Assembly (NCBI GenBank): GCA_009746045.1
Contig: RPFO01000392.1
Location: 2,172,745 to 2,236,744, forward strand
DNA length: 64,000 nucleotides
Source of the DNA: Mesostigma viride
Taxonomy: Eukaryota; Streptophyta; Mesostigmatophyceae; Mesostigmatales; Mesostigmataceae
Direction of reading: 5' to 3'
Part shown: one piece after another, positions 55,706 to 64,000 of the stretch
Numbering within the stretch: position 1 is the first letter of the stretch
How the letters are laid out: each line of letters begins with the position of its first letter
Made by a program: the position numbers and the translations under genes
Notes under the pieces: generated by a model
Database searches by the model: none
The model's input: only the letters and a program-made list of their open reading frames with translations
What the model was told of the DNA's origin: nothing

Positions 55706-57775
55706 AATTAATTAATTAATTAGTTAATTAATTAATTAATTAACTAATTAATTAGGAACAGAACTCCGTTGGGAGTATTTGTAGCACATAGCCCTTGAGA
55801 AGGGCATATGGCCTAAAATACATTCTATTAGCTACTTCCTGCATGCAAGGGTGGGAATGTAAACGACCCGTGCTCTAGGTGCACCAGGGCACCTAGCTGC
55901 ACCCTCATGATCGATCACGCTATGCCCAGCTAAGGGGGAGCATGTCATGTGAGGGAACTGGAAAGATCATCATTATTTTTGAATAGCTATTAGCTATTCA
56001 AAAGCTAGAGCATGGCATCTCAGCATAGAGCAGCTCTCTGCATGGGCACAGCTTAACTAAATAAAGCTAGGCATCATCTGGGGTGTGACACATCATAGGC
56101 ACACATGTACATGGCTAAATAATACTCCTGAATATCAGCTGGTAGAGTGCCTGTAGGAGGCGTACATGTACATGGCCACGGTCTGTCTATTCTACACTAC
56201 TACTGCTGTATTCCCCTAAGCTGGGGCGTTTGGAGTCGTTGGGGCCGCGGGGGTCGCATGCCAGGGCTTGTGGCCGACGTAGATGGCCGCCCCCTTCCAG
56301 TACACCGGCTGCCCCGCCTTGGTCTGCCGGAGCTGGAGGTAGGTCGGCCATAGCTCCCGTCGCCGTTGTTGCTGCGCCAGGGTCAGGTCGTCGTCAAGGG
56401 TGAAGTGAGTCTTCTCGAGTCGCTTGCGGCGTCTGAGGAAAGAAATCTTGTCCGTCGGGTTCTGAAAGGTGAGAAGGAGCGGGGGCGCCCCGGCCTTACC
56501 CCGCGCGCGGGGAAGGCGGTGGGCGACCAGCTCGATCTCACCATTCAGGCCCATGCGACCAAGGATTTCTCTCTCAAACGCACGCGTAAGCTTCTCGGAA
56601 TTCTCACCTTCCTCCATGTCGAAGTTCCTGACAATGACGTTTAGGCTGCGCTTGGCAAGCTCCGTCTCCTCGCGGAGGTCAAGCGTCTGCCGCTGGAGCT
56701 GGGCTGCGACGGCGGAGGTGGTGGAGGTGGTATGCTGCTTAAGCATGTCCGCCCAGGTCGTAATGGGGGCCGGAGCATCGCCGGCCAGGCCAGCAGAGGC
56801 TGGCTTGGCGGCAATGTCCTTCACCGCCTGGGCGGTGAGGCCCGCGGTGTTCTGCAGGACCTCAATAGCGATGGCATTATCCTTAAGACGCTGGTCAATG
56901 TCGCGGAGCTGGGCGGTGATGGAGTCGGTGGAGGCGGAGGGGGGGGGTGTGGAGGCGAGGAGGGTGGCGGTGGTGGTGGGAATGGTGGGGAGCTCAGCAG
57001 CCAGCGTGCGCCCCACAGCTGCCAGATCTGCAGTTAGGGGCGTCACGTACGTGCTGTGAGATGGCTTCTTGGAGGTGGAGGAGGAAGGTGGATTCGGTCA
57101 AGGGGGAGGGGGTCCAGACTGGTCGATCCGTGACAGAGCGCTGAAGGATGGAAAAGAGGGCAGCGAGCTGAAGACGGGGGCGAGACCAGCGGGCCAGGTT
57201 CTCAGGTCGGTGAGTAGTATATAAACCGGCCGTCAGGTCCAGTGCGGAGGCGGTAAAGGCTATGAAGGCGCTGCATGGCACAGGTCAAAAATGGAGGCGT
57301 ATGACCCATAAAACACGAGCTCCAGTATCTTGATGGGCGGCATGTCGAAAAAGCTGGGTCTGGCATCGTCGAAGGTGGAAAATAACCCGTCAACGTCAAA
57401 GTCGCGCTCAGACCAGCTCGGTTCGGTTGGGCGGCGCTGTGTTTGGGCTCAGGCGAGGCTGAGGGCGAGGCAGGAAGCCCGGGAGGGTGCTGGGCGACCA
57501 CCAGTGCGCGACTAGTGTCACTGCTGCCTGCCGGGCTTGAGGGCGAAGCTGCAGCCGGAGCTGCAGACGTATTTTCATTGCCGAGCGCAGCCGTCAGGCT
57601 GCGTTGCGTCGATGGGCGTTTGCTCATCGTATATTGCGTAATAGCTGCAGAAAATTATATCAGCACGTGCGTCGTACAAAGACGCGCCGATTGTGATATT
57701 CACGGCTAAATTCGGTGCTCAAACGTGAAAGTTATGAGCTCCGCCGTCAGCCATGGCGACTTCGTGGCTGCATTT
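55706..57775 (-). mobile_element. Retrotransposon copy D, nearly full-length ORF1, inverted
   Basis: It opens at its 3' end with an ATTA tail (55706-55753) and the terminus ACTCCGTTGGGAGTATTTGT, then the 3' UTR. ORF1 runs minus from about 57627 (MSKRPSTQRSLTAALGNENT) and 57046 to 56216; the main C-terminal frame is 276 codons. The 5' leader spans 57630-57775. It is very similar to copy A (ITAQLRDIDQRLKDNAIAIE; WKGAAIYVGHKPW), so the two are recent relatives. N-terminal frame changes near 57050-57200 leave it non-coding overall. Copies C and D lie tail-to-tail. Confidence 0.75.
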
Positions 57776-57799
57776 CGTTGTGGGCCCACTTGGCATTGC

Positions 57800-58990
57800 A
57801 CAGCCGTGATGGCTGGCGATGCTCCTCCCATCCCGACCTGGACGGACATGCTTAAGCAGCACACCACCTCCACCACCTCCACCGCGTCGCAGCACAGCTC
57901 CAGGGGCAGACGCTTGACCTCCGCGAGGAGGCCGAGCTTGCCAATTAATTAATTAATTAATTAATTATTAATTAATTAATTAATTAATTAAAATCATAGC
58001 TCCGTGGGGAGCATATGTAACACATAGCCCTGAGAAAGGGGCATCTATGGGTTTGTAACACAATCAGGGCGACAACCTGCAGGTGTAGGATGTACAACCA
58101 TCACCTGCTCTGGGTGCACAAGGTGCACCTGCACCGCCATGATGGTTCATGCCTCCTAAACAAGCACAAGTTCACAAGGCGGCTTGAGGAGAGGGCGCCC
58201 TAGAAGGCCTGCATGACATGGGGTGGAAGGTATGTGGCTAGGCTATAGCTGGTGTACACATGGCATCTCAGCAGAGAGTAGCTCCCTGCGTAGGCATAGC
58301 ATGGCTTAATGTTGACTGCAACATCCATGGGGGGTCCCATTGTAGGCATGGCATAGCTAAATACTGAAGGCATCATCCATGGGGGCAATTATGGGCGCAC
58401 ATGCGCGTGGGCCACATGCTAGGCTAAGCCTGACTAATCTACACTACTGGTATATGTTCCCTAGTCTGAGGTGGCAGGAGGGGCCTGCCAGGGCTTGTGG
58501 TAAACGTGGATGACCGCCCGGCCCCTCCAGTACACCGGAGCTCGCCAAGCGCAGCCTTAACGTCATCGGACGTCAAGAACTTCGACATGGCGGAAGGTGA
58601 GAATTCCGAGAAGCTTGCACGTGCCTTTGAGAGCAAAATCCTTGATCGCATGGGCCTTCTTGGTGAGATTAAGCTGGTCGCCGACCGCCTTCCCCGTTCG
58701 CGGGGTAAGGCAGAGGCGCCCGCGCTTCTTCTCATCTTAAAGAGCCCATCGGACAAGATTTCATTAATTCTCAGACGCCGCAAGCGGCTCGAGAAGACTC
58801 CCTTCACCTTGGACGACGACTTGACCCTGGCGCAGCAACAACGGCGACGGGAGCTATGGCCGACCTACCTCCAGCTCCGGCAGACCGCAGCGGGGAAGCC
58901 GGTGTACTGGAAGGGGGCGACCATCTACGTCGGCCACAAGCCCTGGCAAGCGACCCCCGCGGCCCCAGTGTCGCGTTTGCGTGCCATTAT
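57800..58990. mobile_element. Scrambled retrotransposon fragments
   Basis: 57805-57935 is a plus-strand ORF1 middle piece (GDAPPIPTWTDMLKQHTTST). 57942-57992 is an ATTA tail. 57993-58500 is a minus-oriented 3' terminus and UTR. 58527-58970 is a plus-strand ORF1 C-terminal half (FDMAEGENSEKLARAFESKI to YWKGATIYVGHKPW). The order shows repeated insertion or recombination. Confidence 0.65.
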
Positions 58991-60105
58991 ATCCTAGCCT
59001 ATCACTTGGAAGGCATATCCATAGCAATAGAGTACTCTTGTGTGTGATCCACTATATTCCCCCCCTAAATAAAGTGGAAATGATAGGTGTGGTCCTTGAC
59101 GGCACCACCACCTTCATGACAGGCAGCGCAGCCAGCCGATATTTATATTATGAAGATTGCAATAATGCTTTATGATGAAAGCAATGCCCAAACCATTCAT
59201 TCCATAACATTTGACAAATTACAATGAATGCCGAGTTGTGCTGCCGCAACTGTAAGAGTAACTACATATCCTTGAGACCCATCGAAATCACCACAGACCG
59301 ACCATGACGCCACTGTGGCGCAACAGTGTTTACTTACGTCATAATCTATATCAACTGTGTGACTCTGCGCTCATGTCCCAGTTACTGGCACACTGGCCAA
59401 CGACGAACCGGCCCTTTCCCGGGACTGTTCCCGGGTCAGCAGAACGTTTCTCGTCCACAATGCCAACAACATCCCAACCGGATCAAACAATTGTCAATCT
59501 TATCAACCATCGTCATGGCAACGACATGCAACCACTCACGGGGGCTGCTCCGGGCTGTTCGAGAAGTTTAACCCCATGAAGACAACAAACTAGTTGTGAG
59601 GGAGAGAAACGAGCGAACAACGACCACCATGGCCGCTGCGCTGCTCCTAAATACCTCCAAAAATCCCGGCATCCATGCGCTGTCGCATTTGCCAGCAAGC
59701 CGCCTGACGTGCAGTTAGACTGCCAGCAAAATGCAGAGCAAGTCTGTTCGACAACCACGTGCGAGCCAGCACACCGCACACTACGATCTGCGTATCTAGC
59801 TTTGTCAGATGGACTGAACATCATTCCGTCTGGACAATACAAAAGATTCATAACTGCCAAATGTCACGCACCGGAATATTGCGCAAGCCACCAAGGCTTT
59901 GCGCCCCAAAGTCTTGCGCCTGAACCTAAGTCAGGTCACCTAAGACTGTCACTCTAGAAATTCAGGCCTTTCCGGCGCGGCGCTCCACACCGGCCCAAGG
60001 AACAAAGCCTGCGGCCTACTGAATCGGAACCAACCAAACGTCGGTAACGATTCCGATTACGGCAACCGCGTAACTTCTTGAGTGCACGGACGTAAATGAT
60101 CACGG
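58991..60105. other. No supported feature
   Basis: About 1.1 kb of unique-looking sequence between retrotransposon pieces. No frame has recognisable protein motifs. Confidence 0.4.
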
Positions 60106-60580
60106 ACGTGACACCAGCACCTCATCCAGACGCCCCAGCTTAGGGCAATACAGCAGCTGTAGTAGTGTAGAATAGACAGACCGTGGCCTTGTACATGTAC
60201 GCCTACTACAGGCCAGGCTATACCAGATGCCGCCTTAGTGCTCATTATTTCATCATGTACTGTATGTGTGCCTATGATGTGCCACACCAGATCAGATGCC
60301 TAGCTTTATTTAATTATGCTAGCTGTGCCCATGCAGGGAGTTACTCTCTGCTGAGAACCCTAGCTAGCCTTTGTATAGCCATGATGATCCTCCCCCCTAT
60401 GTCGGCGCCTTTAGGTAGGTGCCTGAATACATAGTGGTGTGCAGGTGCACATTGTGCACCCAGAGCAGGTGTAGTTTACACCCTACCCTTGCAGGAAGTA
60501 GCCCAGAGTGCATTACAAGCCATATGATACCCCCTTCTCAGGGATATGTGCTACATATTCTCCCAACGGAGTTATTCTGA
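60106..60580 (+). mobile_element. 3' UTR and terminus of the ORF1-type retrotransposon
   Basis: It starts in the end of ORF1 (CCCCAGCTTAGGGCAATACAG) and passes through the same 3' UTR as copy A (TGGCCTTGTACATGTACGCC; TGCCCATGCAGGGAGTTACTC). It ends at CTCCCAACGGAGTTATTCTG. 5'-truncated. Confidence 0.7.
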
Positions 60581-60946
60581 TTTGGCACGCCGCAAAGGTG
60601 AAAACCATTTGCGTTCAGTGCCGGTCCGCGGAAAACGCGATCTGCAAATGAATCCAGGCCGGAATCGAACTGGGGACCTCTCTCGAGAACCAATTTTTGC
60701 TGACTATAGGATGGACGTCTCCGGATCCTACTAAGGCATATCGCCAACTGACACCTACAGTCATCGGCAAAAGTTCTCCTTTCCGGGGAGTGATGCAGGC
60801 CTGTCGGATTTGGTACTAGATAAATCATTCGAGATCTGTGTGTGTAGGAGTACTACACACGTGTCCACTCGATCGAGACTTGTTCAGTCTCGAAACGTGA
60901 GACGGGCTGAACACGGCTGGAACCTTCTCCCAACAGAGTTATGTTC

Positions 60947-61057
60947 CAATTCAATTCAATTCAATTCAATTCAATTCAATTCAATTCAATTCAATTCAAT
61001 TCAATTCAATAGTACTCCGTGGCATGCCCATGCGCATGACACGCAAGTAGTTGCTTG

Positions 61058-61137
<80 letters not shown>

Positions 61138-61187
61138 AATTAAATTAAATTAAGTTAAATTAAATTAAATTAAATTAAATTAAATTA
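60947..61187. repeat. Microsatellite cluster: (AATTC)n, (TTAC)n, (AAATT)n
   Basis: About 12 AATTC units at 60947-61010, about 20 TTAC units at 61056-61136 and about 10 AAATT units at 61136-61187. The first and last are the tails of two LINE termini (CTCCCAACAGAGTTATGTTC at about 60927; GTCTCCGGTGGGAGATCATG at about 61194), so the cluster joins two insertions. Confidence 0.85.
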
Positions 61188-61320
61188 GAACATGTCTCCG
61201 GTGGGAGATCATGTAGCACATATTCCTTGCTGGATGGGTGGAGGTGGGCGAAGCCGCGCAATCGAACAAACCTAACTCTAAGCTATCTAGTCTAGAAACT
61301 ATCCTAACTACACTATTCAG
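61188..61320 (-). mobile_element. 3' terminus of the RT-type LINE, inverted
   Basis: Terminus GTCTCCGGTGGGAGATCATG, then AGCACATATTCCTTGCTGG, the ATGGGTGGAGGTGGGCGAAG sequence and the TCTAGAAACTATCCTAACTA tail, the same as 15.05-15.15 kb read in reverse. 5'-truncated. Confidence 0.6.
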
Positions 61321-61403
61321 CAAAAACTAACACTATTACTTACTTGCTTACTTAGGAAACTTGAGTCACATAGCAAGAACTAATATTTGCTTTCCTGACA
61401 ACA

Positions 61404-64000
<2,597 letters not shown>

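Noticed and set aside
60640-60745. tRNA-like stretch (minus strand GTCCCCAGTTCGATTCCGG)
   Set aside because: It has a B-box-like core, but the T-arm stem does not pair properly and I cannot find a matching acceptor stem. At most it is a tRNA-derived relic.

Overview
The window is nuclear DNA from a microbial eukaryote, most likely an alga. All protein genes are broken by GT-AG introns, one gene makes folate (a pathway animals lack), and one enzyme has a chloroplast-transit-like leader. The lineage cannot be fixed from this sequence; a green alga is my first guess. Every exon boundary below was worked out by eye from splice-site phase and fit to the protein family, so it needs cDNA support.

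Layout, left to right. (1) 613-3109 (-): enoyl-CoA hydratase/isomerase; both ends are unresolved. (2) 7015-10627 (+): a complete three-exon cereblon, the CRL4 substrate receptor with LON and CULT domains. (3) 12.6-19.0 kb: nested, decayed non-LTR (LINE-like) retrotransposon copies carrying an ORF1-type protein and relics of reverse transcriptase. (4) 19421-27463 (-): a complete seven-exon aldo/keto reductase whose last intron holds 844 uninterrupted CAG/CTG units. (5) 29453-53327 (-): one 23-exon, about 1606-residue unconventional myosin with this order: polyproline, SH3-like, motor, IQ, charged coil, PH, FERM. (6) 54051-54166 (+): a single 5S rRNA gene. (7) 54.7-61.3 kb: more fragments of the same retrotransposons. 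(8) 61404 to the right edge (-): the C-terminal half of dihydropteroate synthase, probably the second half of an HPPK-DHPS fusion.

The genes are unrelated housekeeping functions and do not form a pathway. What links them is repeat biology. Nearly all long ORFs in the window are simple-repeat artefacts inside introns: the 700-930 residue poly-Ala/Gln/Leu/Cys, [15 protein letters not shown] and GGRA/PPAR frames. The arrays also sit in particular places. In at least six introns of four genes the array begins at the exon end and re-copies the exon/5' splice site. In three other introns a giant array runs up to the 3' splice site. This recurrent amplification of splice junctions is the most unusual signal here. 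Also notable are the myosin with PH-FERM but no visible MyTH4 domain, and a cereblon with its three-tryptophan pocket intact.
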